Positions 10,313-21,447 of a stretch of DNA of 64,000 nucleotides are shown one piece after another. The first letter of the stretch is position 1. Each line of letters opens with the position of its first letter. Source of the stretch: Siderastrea radians (taxonomy: Eukaryota; Cnidaria; Anthozoa; Scleractinia; Rhizangiidae); NCBI GenBank assembly GCA_964017195.1, contig OZ024895.1, positions 29,196,375-29,260,374 of the forward strand. Reading direction: 5' to 3'. Made by a program: the position numbers and the translations under genes. Below the pieces are notes generated by a model. That model searched no databases. It was not told the DNA's origin and saw only the letters and a program-made list of their open reading frames with translations.

Positions 10313-11717
10313 TTATACGAACCGGCGTGACGAAAAGTGTGATTGTGTGACACAATATTTTGACTATAGCGGTACTGGATGACGTAATGTTTAAACTCTG
10401 ATGACTCAGCTTATCTTTCTTATCGCTTTTATTTGCGCTGAAAAACGCAAATTCACTCAAACGTTGAATGTCGATATAAATTCGTCCACAACTGAGAATG
10501 CTCACACAGGGACGACGAAGTATTTACTGTTGTGCCTAGACCTTAAATACAAACAGTGAACATAGCAGTAGAATCAAAATATAACGCTTGATAAACACGA
10601 GCTCGAGCAGATCGTCAGAGAATGGGGCACGTCAAGGCATATCTCATGACGTGATGTTTAAATCCGGTTTGCTAACCCGGGAAAGTAAACAAGCGAGCGG
10701 GGACGAAGTTGAGGGAAACATCAGGACTCGAGGGAAAACAAAACTAACTAGTTTCCCGAGGGACTATACATTAAGTGCTTTGTTATATATTTAGACTTTC
10801 CCTTAAACAAGCATATAGCAAAAACAAACAAACAAAGACGGCACGTCGAATACAATTAAGCCCCCAAAACCTGGCAAAAAATCGCACTAAGTAAACGTAA
10901 GACAAAAAAAGAAACAAATGATTCGTATCACTTTAAAAGGAAAATAGTCATGTGACTACATACGAAAGTCGCCCACGTCTTGGAAAGCTAACGCGCCTGT
11001 CGAGCCGCAATCGATTTCGCGCTCACTCGCTTGTTTTTCTTTTCCTTCACTATCTCTGAATTGAAAGAGAGACTGCTGGTAGCCTTTAGCGAACACCACA
11101 CGCAAACCACACAAATCCGTCGATAATATTCAGATATTTTCGTTCTTTCAATGCAAAAAGACTCGTAGCACCTCCCTTATTAATAGATCTCCTTATTAAT
11201 GACGATTCCTTCGTATCGGCTTCTCGCCTCAAATAAACACTCATCTCTCTCCGTTCACAAGAACTATCATGTACTGATGGTGCAATCAACTAATATTGCA
11301 TCATCATACTAGTACCAATTCCTTCTCTTCCTAGCCCACGCCGGCAAAACGCAACTGTCCTTTTTGTCCGCTGCGAAATACAAGTTAGCCAATCAGAAAA
11401 CTTACAATCCACTTCGCAAAGCCCCCCTCCCATAAAACGCCAAGGCAATTATTGTGGTTGTTTGGTTCCTTTTTATTGTTTATTTTAATTGTTGTACAAG
11501 TAACCGGTCGTTTGACGGATTGATTGATTGACCAACTGATCGATTGATTAAATGACCGACTGATTGATTGATTGATTGATTGATATAGTGCCTTTTCCAT
11601 CTTTGTTCCTTTGATTTTTGAGCTATGTTTTTATTGTTTCATAACATGTACTTTTATTAGTTCAGTGACATATTTATGCTATTGTTAACAACCAACCACT
11701 ATCGCGTTGATTTTTAG
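10313..11717. other. intergenic upstream of polycystin-like relic
   Basis: No gene is supported. A GATT/TGAT simple repeat occupies about 11517-11583; the frame at 11385-11600 is an artefact of it. No upstream exons of the polycystin-like gene (GAIN or REJ domains) were recognised. Confidence 0.5.
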
Positions 11718-13235
11718 AGTTGTCACTCCATTCAACTTCCTACGTCATCAAGTAGCACGTACGAATATGAAATTTCCATGACAACAGGCATCTGGATTAA
11801 TGCCGGCACAACAGCTCAAGTTGCCTTGGAGATTTATGGTTCTGAGGACAGCACCGGCATTTTATAGCTAAACACTGAAGAACAGTTGGAAGAACCACTT
11901 TTTTCGCGTGACAGCTCAGAGGTCTTTCTTATGAATTTTAAAAGGTCTTTAGGCTGTATACGTGGAATACGCATCGGACACAATAATTCTGGAGAAAGCC
12001 CTTCATCGTTTCTTGAGGATGTTGTCATTTTGGACAAACAAAGTCAGAATTTAAGGACTTTTCCTTGTAACCAATGATTAGCTCTTGAGCGCGGTGACGG
12101 AAGAATAGAGCGGATACTGGAAACTTCGACAGATAGATCAGACTTCAACACAGAGGTGATTAAAACTTGGTGGAAGGGCCTCACAGAGAAACATATCTGG
12201 GTGTCCGTTTTGACAAAGCCATCAAGAGACAGATTTTCAAGAGTTCAGCGGCTATCGTGTTGTCTTTCAATATTGTTGTCAGCCATGCTTGCTAATGCTA
12301 TGTTTTACAAGCTGAATGGCAATTCCACACAAGTCATCCAAGTAGGGCCCCTTAAATTTTCCTGGAGACAGGTTATCATCGGAATTCAAAGCGCACTTAT
12401 CGTTGCACCAATAAACGTTCTTATAGCAAACTTGTTCAAATCAGGGAGCTCGAGACTTCCTGATCGACAAACACGTTCTAGCACTTTGTGCAACTGGCTC
12501 ATCTGTTTGGCTTGGTGCCTTTGTTTCTGCACCTGCGCTGTTTCAGCAACATTAACTGTCTTTTACAGTCTCGTTTGGGGAAAAAGTATAACTGAACAGT
12601 GGCTGTCTTCAATGTTGGTGTCATTCATTCAAGATGTCACATTCACAGAGCCTACTAAAATTTTAATCGCAGCTTTGTTTCTGGCAACCATAGCAAAACG
12701 ACGGAAAACGGATGATTCCTCAACCCTGGAGGAGACTCGTCAATGGTTCCCCAAAGGAAGATTATGGAAAATGGAAATTTCTGAAGTAGAGGGGATGCGA
12801 AAACGTCAAGCGAAAAAGCATAACATGTCGCGTTTCTTTGTAGAGCTGTTTGTTTACTGTATGTTTCTCCTTATTCTCTATTCTGATGGTGGTGTGTTAC
12901 TGAAGTAAAAACAATCATCGCTATTTCATGATTAAATCGATCCGCGATGGCCTTCCACGATTTAATAAGGTAAGCGCTGGCTATAAGGCTATTAAAGCTT
13001 TGTGTCCTTTGCATTTACTTTTGAAAATTTTAGAAGTAAACATCTGGCTTAGTATAAGGTCGTTAATAAACGTTAAGTCTGCTTTTGACATTCAATATGC
13101 TTATAGGGCCTACAATCAGAATTTGCGTAGCAGATTTCAAATGGACACAAAATAATTTGAACGAAACGGTACTTATTTAATGAAGAATTGAAATGTGAAA
13201 GAATTTCTCATACATGATACGAACATAAATAGAGG

Positions 13236-13373
13236 ATATTACAAGGCGGCGCTAAGATGGGAATTTTATTTTCGAGGTAAAAACAATATTTTATGAAGGA
13301 GCGCAGCGAGTGAGGAAAATATTGTTTTTTTACCACTAGAAAATAAAATCCATTACGCCGTCGTGTAATTTTC
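13236..13373. mobile_element. small foldback element (~138 bp) in an intron of the relic
   Basis: The arms ATTTTATTTTC...GTAAAAACAATATTTT and the inverse AAAATATTGTTTTTTTACC...GAAAATAAAAT are separated by a short spacer (AAGGAGCGCAGCGAGTGAGG). The outer ends, with GGCGGCGCTAAGATGG and CCATTACGCCGTCG, also pair. It is non-coding and MITE-like. Confidence 0.7.
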
Positions 13374-14445
13374 TTTTTATTATACAGACAAGTTAGAGTA
13401 TTCTTGCAACAGGGTAAAAGCTGGAAATGACGTCACCATTATCCTCACTAGAGAGGACATAGAAAATACGCCACTCGAGTCCCGGATATAGTTTTGTAGG
13501 AACTTTACGAGTGGTCTATTTTCGACTTAAACACTCTTGTCTGTGAAATAAAAACATCATAGTTTATTTACAATTTTCAGGTTTTCAACAACACGTTATA
13601 CTGGAGTTGGCTAAATGGTGTTTTTGTCCCTGGAGTTTATGCTGGAGCGTGGTACAACGGAGTTAAAGATAATCAAAGTATATTCATTGGAGATAAGCGT
13701 TCTGCCCTTGTTGGAATGCCTCGACTGAGGCAATTAAGGGTTGAACCTAATAAGTTACTGTGTATGATAGTGAATTACAAAAAATCAAGGAACAACATTT
13801 AACCCTTTAAGCCCTGATATGAAAATACATATTCCCCTTACTATTCTCCAAACATTTCTTATGAAACTAGTAATGAGAATTTGTCTTAATATCAAGACAT
13901 CTTATCCTTAGTGATCTCTTCCTTTATTCTCATCACTTGAATGTTTGAACAAGTAGTGATGATGTAAAGAGAAATTTCAATTCCAACACTGTTAGGGCTA
14001 AAGGAGCGGGGAACCTTTTTACTACAAAAATGCTTCAAAAGAGTTGCTATGGACGGCTTGTAACTGTCATATCTTGGGCTCCCTAACTTTCCTGGGTTTG
14101 GTTTTCAACCATGTTTGTTCTATTAAAGGTTGCTTTAGCTTTTTTAGAGTCACAACCTCATTTGGAAAGTCACGTGACCAGAATATTTAAACCCTTAAAA
14201 ATCAAACAGCTTTCATGTTACTCTAATAGAACAATCCAAGGATTAAAGCGCCTTCTGATGAAAAATGTGTATTACAGATTTCTTGACATTATTATTGACA
14301 AGATATGACGTCAGCAAACCTTTATGACATCAAAACCTTTTCAATAACACGAATCTCAAAGAAACCATACTATAGATTTGGCATCAGAAGGCTCTTAAAC
14401 CATTGGCATTGTTTTTGTTAGAGAAACGTATAAGCTAGAGTATTA

Positions 14446-15843
14446 AAGTTGATTTCCAGTCCGTACTGCGCAGGCTCAGCCCCGAATTGTTTGTGAGCCT
14501 CACATGATGGAATGCAAGGAATAAACATAGATAATTTGAGAAAAAGAGTGTATGTTTGGAGCTGTACGAAAATTTTTCCACATGGGAAAAACAAAATAGA
14601 CTTAAAGGCCTCGTCATTTTCGGAAGAATCTTCCTGCAACACACACCGTGTGTTCATGCACAAGCTTGCAGTTCCTCGTGCTCGATGGCAACTGCTGGGC
14701 ACTAAGACACGGGCAGGCATTTCTTCCTGTTTCCCGTAAACAAAACCTAGTACATGTACACACCGAGATGTTATCTTGTCCTGGCCGCGCCGCGGCCACC
14801 TCAATGTCTCTTTCTTCAATTTCATCGAGAGTAAAACTCACTTCTCAAACTCATTAATAATTCATGAAGTGACCAGCCAATAAATGATGTCTATTTTGGT
14901 CAGGTGGATGAGTCTTGATACCCAATGAAACACCAGATGAAAACACGCCGTGTTTTGATATCAAAACACACGTGTGTTTATATCAAAATTACGATAACAA
15001 AAGCAAAAATCTCAATATTGCTGTTTATTGTCATCAACTTACTACAATACTGATCGCTTTTACATTAGTCTTTCTTATTTATAGAAAGATGAAACCCTCG
15101 CACTCCTTGTTGATATATTACTTCCATGATAAATTATTGTTTGCAGTTAGCATTTACGTTTACATTGCAGTCCATGAGATTTATGTTTACCGAGCAATTC
15201 CTGAACATTGCTAAACACTGGGGACAATTTTTTCTCGATTGTACCTGAGACTTTCTGGGAAAGCTCCAACTGTTCTTCAAGTCTTCGCACTCGGTGAAGG
15301 CAATCTTTGAATTCATGCGCTTCCCGGCTGGATAACAGCAAATTGTATTGCTCTCTTCACTTGCCACTTCCTGACTTACCTTCCTGAAGTTTACTTTTAG
15401 GCCTACACAGGACCAGTAAGGATTTTTTGTCTCTACAACTTTCTTGCAGTCGAAACAGGGTGATTTTGAAAGTAGTTCTGTCGCGATTGAAAAGGACGCC
15501 AATGCAAATATTAGCATTGCCATAAATGGTTTGCGAAAAAACGTGCGGCCATTTCTGACGGCATTGCAAACAACCAACCAACCACGTGCTATTCACAAGC
15601 TTTTCCTCACAAAAGCAAACACATTATGCTTGTCAGTGAAGTGTTGATTATCCATTGTTTATTATGCGCGACTGAGAAGTCATATCAACAACTCGGGCTT
15701 CGTGTTTCAATTGTAATTTTAATTTATGTAAGACGTCACGAATTGGTACATTTCATAAAGTCGCACATGACGTAAGTAGTTTTTCAAAACAAAAAACCAA
15801 AACAAACCGTTGAGCCTGCGCAGTACGGACTGGAAATCAACTT
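14446..15843. mobile_element. TIR element of ~1.4 kb, TA-flanked
   Basis: The left end AAGTTGATTTCCAGTCCGTA and the inverted right end are identical over about 35 bases (through CTGCGCAGGCTCA). TA lies immediately outside both ends (14444-14445 and 15844-15845). The element sits in the intron between exons b and c of the polycystin-like relic. Inside are open frames on the minus strand (15134-15577 and 14614-14841) and a perfect 20-base palindrome GTGTTTTGATATCAAAACAC near 14948. I see no transposase, so it is non-autonomous or carries unrelated sequence. Confidence 0.8.
15134..15577 (-). CDS. unrecognised ORF inside TIR element, possible membrane protein piece
   Basis: I do not recognise this 147-codon frame. 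It starts with a basic stretch and a hydrophobic helix (FMAMLIFALASFSIATELL), then a Cys-containing segment (KSPCFDCKKVVETKNPYWSC). A second minus-strand frame in the same region (15147-15341) reads as a coiled coil (HRVRRLEEQLELSQKVSGTI). A GTAAGT donor-like site follows FRK, but the phases I tried do not join the frames cleanly. A captured gene fragment is possible; a chance frame cannot be excluded. A second Cys-rich minus frame lies at 14614-14841. Confidence 0.3.
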   Translation of the reverse strand: MVVCNAVRNGRTFFRKPFMAMLIFALASFSIATELLSKSPCFDCKKVVETKNPYWSCVGLKVNFRKVSQEVASEESNTICCYPAGKRMNSKIAFTECEDLKNSWSFPRKSQVQSRKNCPQCLAMFRNCSVNINLMDCNVNVNANCKQ

Positions 15844-18284
15844 TATGGATTTTAACATTTTGGTGACGTGTTTTTTTAAATATGATTGTAAATCTAGAAA
15901 GTTAAAGCAATCTTTGTTCATTAGGACAAACCTGACCAAAATACAAACTCAAGGAAGCTGGGGAGCCCAAGATATGATGGTAAGAAGTCCTCCATAGTAA
16001 CCATTTTGTAGTTAAGGTTCTCGCCCCTTAGAGGGTCAAAGGAAGAAATCGATCGCTTGGTTGTTTGTCAGGTCAATTAAATGGGTGGCTAGGTAGCAAA
16101 TCAATCAATTAATCTGTTGTCTTGTTCTTTAAATAGATGTTTAGATCTTTGTCGATTCAGGACATGTTGTTTTGCTTGGTTGGTTTTTTTCTTATGATAT
16201 TGGAAAACAGCTCGATCCAAGTATTAAAATTCATTGAGATGTCAGCAGCATTAAACAATTGCTGACGTTCTGCATGGTCTGTCTGAATCCATTATATTCC
16301 TCTTTTTTCAGAGCCCTGTAAAGTCTAGGATTACATGGAGTCATCTTTTCCTGTCTGCTATGATGCATACTCGAAGGAAGACGAAGATGTCACACCTTAT
16401 AACGAACCAGGATGGATCCCAGTTATCAACTCTACGAAAGAAGACGAATTAATCCGTCTGTGCCCAAAGCCATGGCGATATCAGAAGCCTACAGAGGACG
16501 ATACAGTGCCAAAGTGGGGACGGTTTTTGCTTTATCCAGGAGGAGGTTTTGTGGCCGATCTTGGCTATGAGAAAACGACAGCCCTTGGCATAATCCAAAC
16601 GTTGCAGAATCATGGATGGCTGGACCTTCAATCACGCCCTATGATTCTCGAATTTTACGCGTTCAACCCTTCTACTAATATTTTGGTGGATGCGACTTAC
16701 TTCTACGAAATCAAACCGTCTGGATTCAAAGCGCCATTTGAGAGGATTCAAATCATTTTCTTGTATTCCAAAGAAATGGCGCACACCAATTTTATCTTGT
16801 TTGTGTACTGATTTTCATCATATTCGTTCTACTGTATGTTGCAAGAATATGTTACAATGTCTACAAACAAAAATCCCGATTTTTCAGGTCATTCTGGAAT
16901 TGGGTAGAAATCTTTCAAATTGTTTTCTCTGTTTTGATTGTTGTGATGAATATCGTCATGGCTTTGACGGAAGTAGAAAATTGTGTCGTGGGAATCCTAG
17001 TGTTTTTTGTGACCTTAAAGAGTTTGAGACTCATTAGGTATAATGAGCAGGTTGCTGTATTTTCAAGGACATTGAAAGAGTCTGCAAAGCTACTTTCGTC
17101 CTTTATGGTTGTTTTCCTGATCGCTTTCATGGCTTTTATGCATTTTGGGATTTTGATCTTCGGGACAGGATCACTAAGATATTCTTCGCTCTTAAATGCC
17201 ACATATTTTCAACTGACGTTAGTTTTAGGCAAGGTCAAGATGAGGCCCATTGAAGAGCTCCCAACTTCAAACAGAGAATTTGGTAGAATATTTGCAGCTT
17301 TCCTTCTTCTGACCCTTATTATTCTCTTCATGAATTTTTTTATCGCTACAATAAATGATTCACTTATCAAGGCGTAGAACTCTGAAATTCCAAGCAAACT
17401 TTTTGACCTCGTAGACAACCTTAATCTTGGCCAAGACGAAATGAAAACGAGGTTTTTTGACCGCATCAGTAATGCCATAAAGGAAAGAACGACGAAAGAC
17501 GAACCTTCAGTGATACGCGGCTTAGTGGTAGACAAATCCTTAAACAAATCTGATAACAATCCAGTCATTGACTTTGATGCGATTAGCATGGCCACTGTAG
17601 CTTCAAGACCAAACAAACACAGTGAACCATTGCCAACAAAGCCGAAACCAACGGGAAGAAAATCATTTTACGATCGAATAAATGCCGCTGTAAGAACAAT
17701 CTGGCGTACACCTTTGGCAAGAGATAACACAAATTGTCAAATGAAGGAATTATGCAAGAAACAAGAACACTTATTTAAACGATTAGAGGACATCCTCCAG
17801 GCAGACTAAAACGAGGACGTTGCATTTGACTTACTTTGCCGCGAAATGATTTAATTGATGCCGGCAACGATACTGCGATTTAATGTGAATGACGTGGAAT
17901 TGTGATATTGTAGATGCGATATTGATATCGTAGATTTTTAAATGACATTTTTATTCTAGAATGCTAAGGTCGTGATCCCGAATCCCGAGCGATTCTGTTA
18001 TGGAAACAGAGTGAGGTCACTGACCAGGGGCACCCAGTGGAGTTGTTCGGCAAGAGTCATATTGCTGACTGGGAAATGTCTCGTTTTCTGAAAGATGTTC
18101 GGTTTGCTGGAAAAATTTTTTGATACCTGTCAGCTTTGAACGCCCTCTTTTTATGCTTCTAGGCCGCGAAATTTTGAGAGTGATCTCCTTGCTTGGAAAT
18201 GGAACTGTGTATAAAAATATAGCAGCAACAAGAAAACATTTTTGCCAGTACAAAATCTCAGTACAAAGTCACCAATTTTTAGGA

Positions 18285-18660
18285 TAACTTTAAAAAGCTA
18301 AAAGACATATTCCAAGCAGCGGAACCCAAAAATACTGGTTCAGTTCGTTTAAAATTACTCTACCAGTTCTCTGAGACTATAATTAGGTGTGCATCACTGC
18401 GGATCGCTAGGATGGAAATGGATTGCAACTTGAAAACATCTCGCTGATGTTTTCAAGTTATTTTCTTTTGTTTCTTGGCAAAACCGCCAGAAACTATATG
18501 GTTTCTTCGCCCTTTGAGAAAATCATTTGATTTCCTTCTTTTGACGTTCTAAGAGTATTCTGTGTACGAGAAAAGGTATTTAATTTAAATTTCAGCACAT
18601 TTTTCACCCAAATACGTAAAAATCCTCGTGACAGAGTGCCTTTAAACATGCACATAGCTC
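18285..18660 (+). repeat. dispersed repeat, copy 1
   Basis: Two blocks are shared in order with 42550-42990: CTTTAAAAAGCTAAAAGACR near 18288, and CCTTTGARAAAATCA with a following ACGAGAAAAGGT...TTTAAT block near 18510-18590. The middle parts have diverged. No coding potential is implied. Confidence 0.6.
18427..18459. repeat. perfect 14-bp hairpin with 5-nt loop
   Basis: AACTTGAAAACATC at 18427-18440 pairs with GATGTTTTCAAGTT at 18446-18459 around the loop TCGCT. No T-run follows and no gene is adjacent, so the role is unknown. Confidence 0.8.
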
Positions 18661-19227
18661 TGCAAAGATGATTCGACCGCTGCATTTTCCCCTGCGTCAA
18701 ATGGTTCATTTCGATGAAGATCGAGAACTGCCTCGTACCCAAGCGTCTCAAACGTGTCGGAAAAAAGCAGAAAGAAGAGACCGATGAGTAGCTCGCGCAA
18801 TGGAACATGGGAAGGTTTAGCATTGGCGCAAAGGACCTTGGGAAGGGTCAAGCGTAAAAATGAGACCCCGCGTCCTCTCCTTCGCCCTTCCCATGCTTCC
18901 TTGTGCTCGGTCAATCCCTATTCAAAATCCGCTACAACGCGCCTGGGAAAGAGGCAGGATCGAGAACGTAACAAATTGGACAATTTGCTGCTTGCTAAGG
19001 AGAAGCTATCGGTTGTTTTCCTATCTATCCGTAAATTTAATTCATAATTAACTACCATCCTTTCTTTCTAAAATGGGTGAGAAGCTCTTCTAAATGTAGC
19101 TTGTGGAAAGCAAAATAATCACGAATGCGTCTACTGGCCTAAATATGACAAATTTTAATGATTGCCCTAATTGTGAACAAGGATATTGTTGTTGGGTTAA
19201 GCGCAACATTTAATTAAGTAATTTACA

Positions 19228-19458
19228 TTTTCCTGTCTCTTCTGTGCGGTATTTTTGCAGCCCGAGGAAACTTAGCCCTTCTTGTGGCGCTCTTCAGAAA
19301 AGCAACGTTGCGATAATGACTAAACCACTACTAGTCGCCCTTGCCGACTTCCTAACGAAGACGCCATTATACATTTACTATGCTGTCGGTTATAAACCTT
19401 TCTGGCTTATTACACTCGAAGGATTTTTTTGGATTGTAACAGTTACAGCTACAACGTA
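19228..19458 (+). pseudogene. class A GPCR relic, paralogue of the 7531 pseudogene
   Basis: The DNA aligns with the TM1 to early TM3 part of the GPCR pseudogene at 7531: TTCCTGTCTCTTCTGTGCGG, then the gene's ATTGCCGACTT region as CTTGCCGACTT, then a segment reading ITLEGFFWIVTVTATT before a stop. A block encoding the TM1-TM2 loop is deleted and the reading frame is lost after TM1. Nothing beyond TM3 is present. It is a truncated duplicate. Confidence 0.8.
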
Positions 19459-20487
19459 ACGTGTGGGATCATTTGGCTATGGAAGAAGCACATAGCCGCT
19501 AGTTAACAACAAACTCAACAGTTAAATACAATCAGTTCCTAATCCGTTTTAGCCCAGTAAAGGTGAGGGCCAACTGTCGCAGAAACTACATAAAGTAATT
19601 AAAACAATAAAACATGCGGCAGAGGAATGGGGAGGAGGCGAGAAGAAAGACACGTGAAAGCTTGGTGTTGCTCGTCTCCAGACAAAGAACAGTATAACCG
19701 GTTGCCAAATATTCGGCTCCTTTCTACGGTGCAGAAGAGGGGTGGGGGGGGGGGAAACAATAATTGACCACCTTATTTAACATTGCGTAACAGAGTAATA
19801 ACGGACATTATGGTAGCGAACGAGGACAATCGAACGGTTGGAGTTCGATTGATTAATCGTTCGGATTCGTTCGATTGGCTACGCCGGGTTTGGACGGGGC
19901 GGCCCCTCGAGTCTTGCAGAAAGCCCCAATCCCAGTTCTAAGGCTACACTATCGTTGACGTGTTAGCACCTTCTTTATTTCTTATCACGCACGTATTAAT
20001 TATGCACTCCAAGAAATCGGCAGACCCGCGAGTTATTCTCAGATACATCAGCCGATACCCTTGCCCACTCCGTGAAACAGCCTATAGACTTGTCTGTGTG
20101 ACTTCATGTTCACACTGTACTGGGGCAATACATGCATGGATCCAAAGTATACCTGCAGCTGTACAATCCACTACGTGATTTGCACCGGTACATTTCGGGT
20201 ACGCAAGCTTATGTCATGAATTTGTCTCGTTCCAAGGGTACTCTCTCTTCGTTCCTCGAGACACAAGGGATGAAGAAAGAGGACCCTAAGAACGAGGTTG
20301 CAAAGAAATCCAATAAGGTGGTACGGATGTGAGACAAGTATAGATCTAAAACTGGATTTGCTCTCGAAGCTATTACAAAGTGTGCACCGATAGGCTATCC
20401 GTAGTTTTTCCGGAGAACAAATACTGTGTGCAGATACAGCCTGTCCGGTACAGTGTGCCCGGACAGCACATACAGTGTGAATAAAGC
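19459..20487. other. intergenic, nothing recognised
   Basis: It holds a G-run at about 19742-19751, an AATCGAACG/CGTTCGATT partial palindrome at about 19827-19876 and no gene that I can support. Confidence 0.5.
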
Positions 20488-20769
20488 TTAATTAATCTGG
20501 TTGTTCTTGATGTAGTGCAAGGCATCGTTGTAGCCATTTCCATAGAGTTTAACAAGTAGCCGTTTTCTAGGTGGGTACAAAATGTTGGTAGCTCTCCGCA
20601 TGTTTTCCCTGTTAACGTACACGTGCATGTTTCTCCAGTACATTTCAGACAAGATTCGGGACTGATCCCTCGGGCAGATTTCACTATTCCCGCTGAATGG
20701 CGAAACTCTAATGGTAAATCCCGTTGGAGGAATTGGCAAGTTGTCGGTAAAGCCACCATCATACCACGC
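20488..20769 (-). CDS. patatin-like lipase terminal exon, second (orphan or alternative)
   Basis: A splice acceptor (TTTTCCTGTAG) opens a phase-0 exon of 93 residues plus stop that begins AWYDGGFTDNLP, containing the catalytic Asp of the patatin Ser-Asp dyad (DGG). It continues through TIRVSPFSGNSEICPRDQS, typical of PNPLA1-5 proteins. It is clearly paralogous to the terminal exon at 24571-24909 yet differs throughout. No matching upstream exons with the oxyanion loop or GASAG lie between the two. Since the internal exon at 25653-25718 ends in phase 0, it could splice to either terminal exon. The alternatives are an alternative last exon of the same gene, or the remains of a duplicated gene. 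The open frame argues for recent or present use. Confidence 0.7.
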   Translation of the reverse strand, partial: AWYDGGFTDNLPIPPTGFTIRVSPFSGNSEICPRDQSRILSEMYWRNMHVYVNRENMRRATNILYPPRKRLLVKLYGNGYNDALHYIKNNQIN

Positions 20770-21372
20770 CTACAGGAAAAATAGGAGAAAAAAGAGGGAT
20801 GTAAATTCCTGATACGACGAAATCCCTCACACATTAATTAATAGAATTATATGCAGACCATCGCAGTGAAGGTGTTTCAACTTTGGCAGTTGAAAAGAAG
20901 AAACCTGAAAAAATTCAGGCTTGAACGGGATTGAGGATCAGGTATCAGCAGTGCTGCACACCGTACTTTTGCCACTTGCACAAAGGTAGTGATTGACAGC
21001 TTTTTGACAATTTACTTACGGCTTCCGTGTCAACTTAACTATCAAGGGACAGAAATTCCAAAGTTTACGCTCGCGAGGGAGCCGATTATCCTGACAACTC
21101 AGCTTTTGGATTTGGTTGGTGAGTTGAAATGGAACCCATCAAAAAATTTGCCCAAAAGATGTCAAATAACAAATAACAAACTTTGTCCAAGTAGCGTCCA
21201 GTCCAACAGATAGGTCAATTCAGGCGGCACGCCAAATGGCTCATCTGTATCAGTGGTTAGATTCGGTAGCTGTAAACCGAATCTCAGTAGAGAAAGAGGT
21301 GAGAAAAGGTGACAATACAAGGTGTTGAGGACAACCATCGTGATCAAACCACTTATTTATAACCACTTGCTT

Positions 21373-21447
21373 GTTCGGTTTGGATTCGAACTCAATCGAG
21401 ACTCCCCTCTCTGCAACCTGGGACTCTACCAGAGGAGCTAACTAGGC
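21373..21447 (-). repeat. tRNA-derived SINE head
   Basis: On the minus strand the sequence has a Pol III A box (TAGCTCCTCTGGTAGAG) and, about 30 bases further on, a B box (GAGTTCGAATCC, one base from consensus) spaced as in a tRNA. The acceptor stem does not close well and no CCA-end tRNA is formed, so a SINE head or tRNA relic is preferred over a working tRNA gene. Confidence 0.6.

Larger units (their letters stand above)
11718..17809 (+). pseudogene. polycystin-1-like (PKD1L) gene fragment, decayed
   Basis: Three exons are readable. Exon a (about 11718-12969) encodes a PLAT domain (INAGTTAQVALEIYG... CIRGIRIGHNNSGESPSSFLEDVVILD) and membrane helices, and ends FNK at a GTAAGC donor. Exon b (13581-about 13749) gives NGVFVPGVYAGAWYNG and the RQLRVEP motif. 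Exon c (16312-17809) gives the polycystin extracellular domain (CPKPWRYQ... YPGGGFVADLG... WLDLQSRPMILEFYAFN), the channel helices (FRSFWNWVEIFQIVF) and a pore-like segment before LGKVKM. Lesions: TAG at 11865, TGA at 12075 where the family has Trp, a frameshift and stop near 12906, exon b donor reading ATAAGT instead of GTAAGT, TAG at 16326, a frameshift near 16770-16808 and TAG at 17375. Polycystin-1-like proteins are large membrane receptors/channel subunits; no N-terminal part is seen. This copy is almost surely non-functional. Confidence 0.9.
17810..19227. other. intergenic with dispersed repeat and hairpin
   Basis: No gene is supported. It contains a copy of a dispersed repeat (about 18285-18660, related to 42550-42990) and a perfect hairpin at 18427-18459. 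The open frames at 18494-18914 lack any recognisable feature. Confidence 0.5.
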
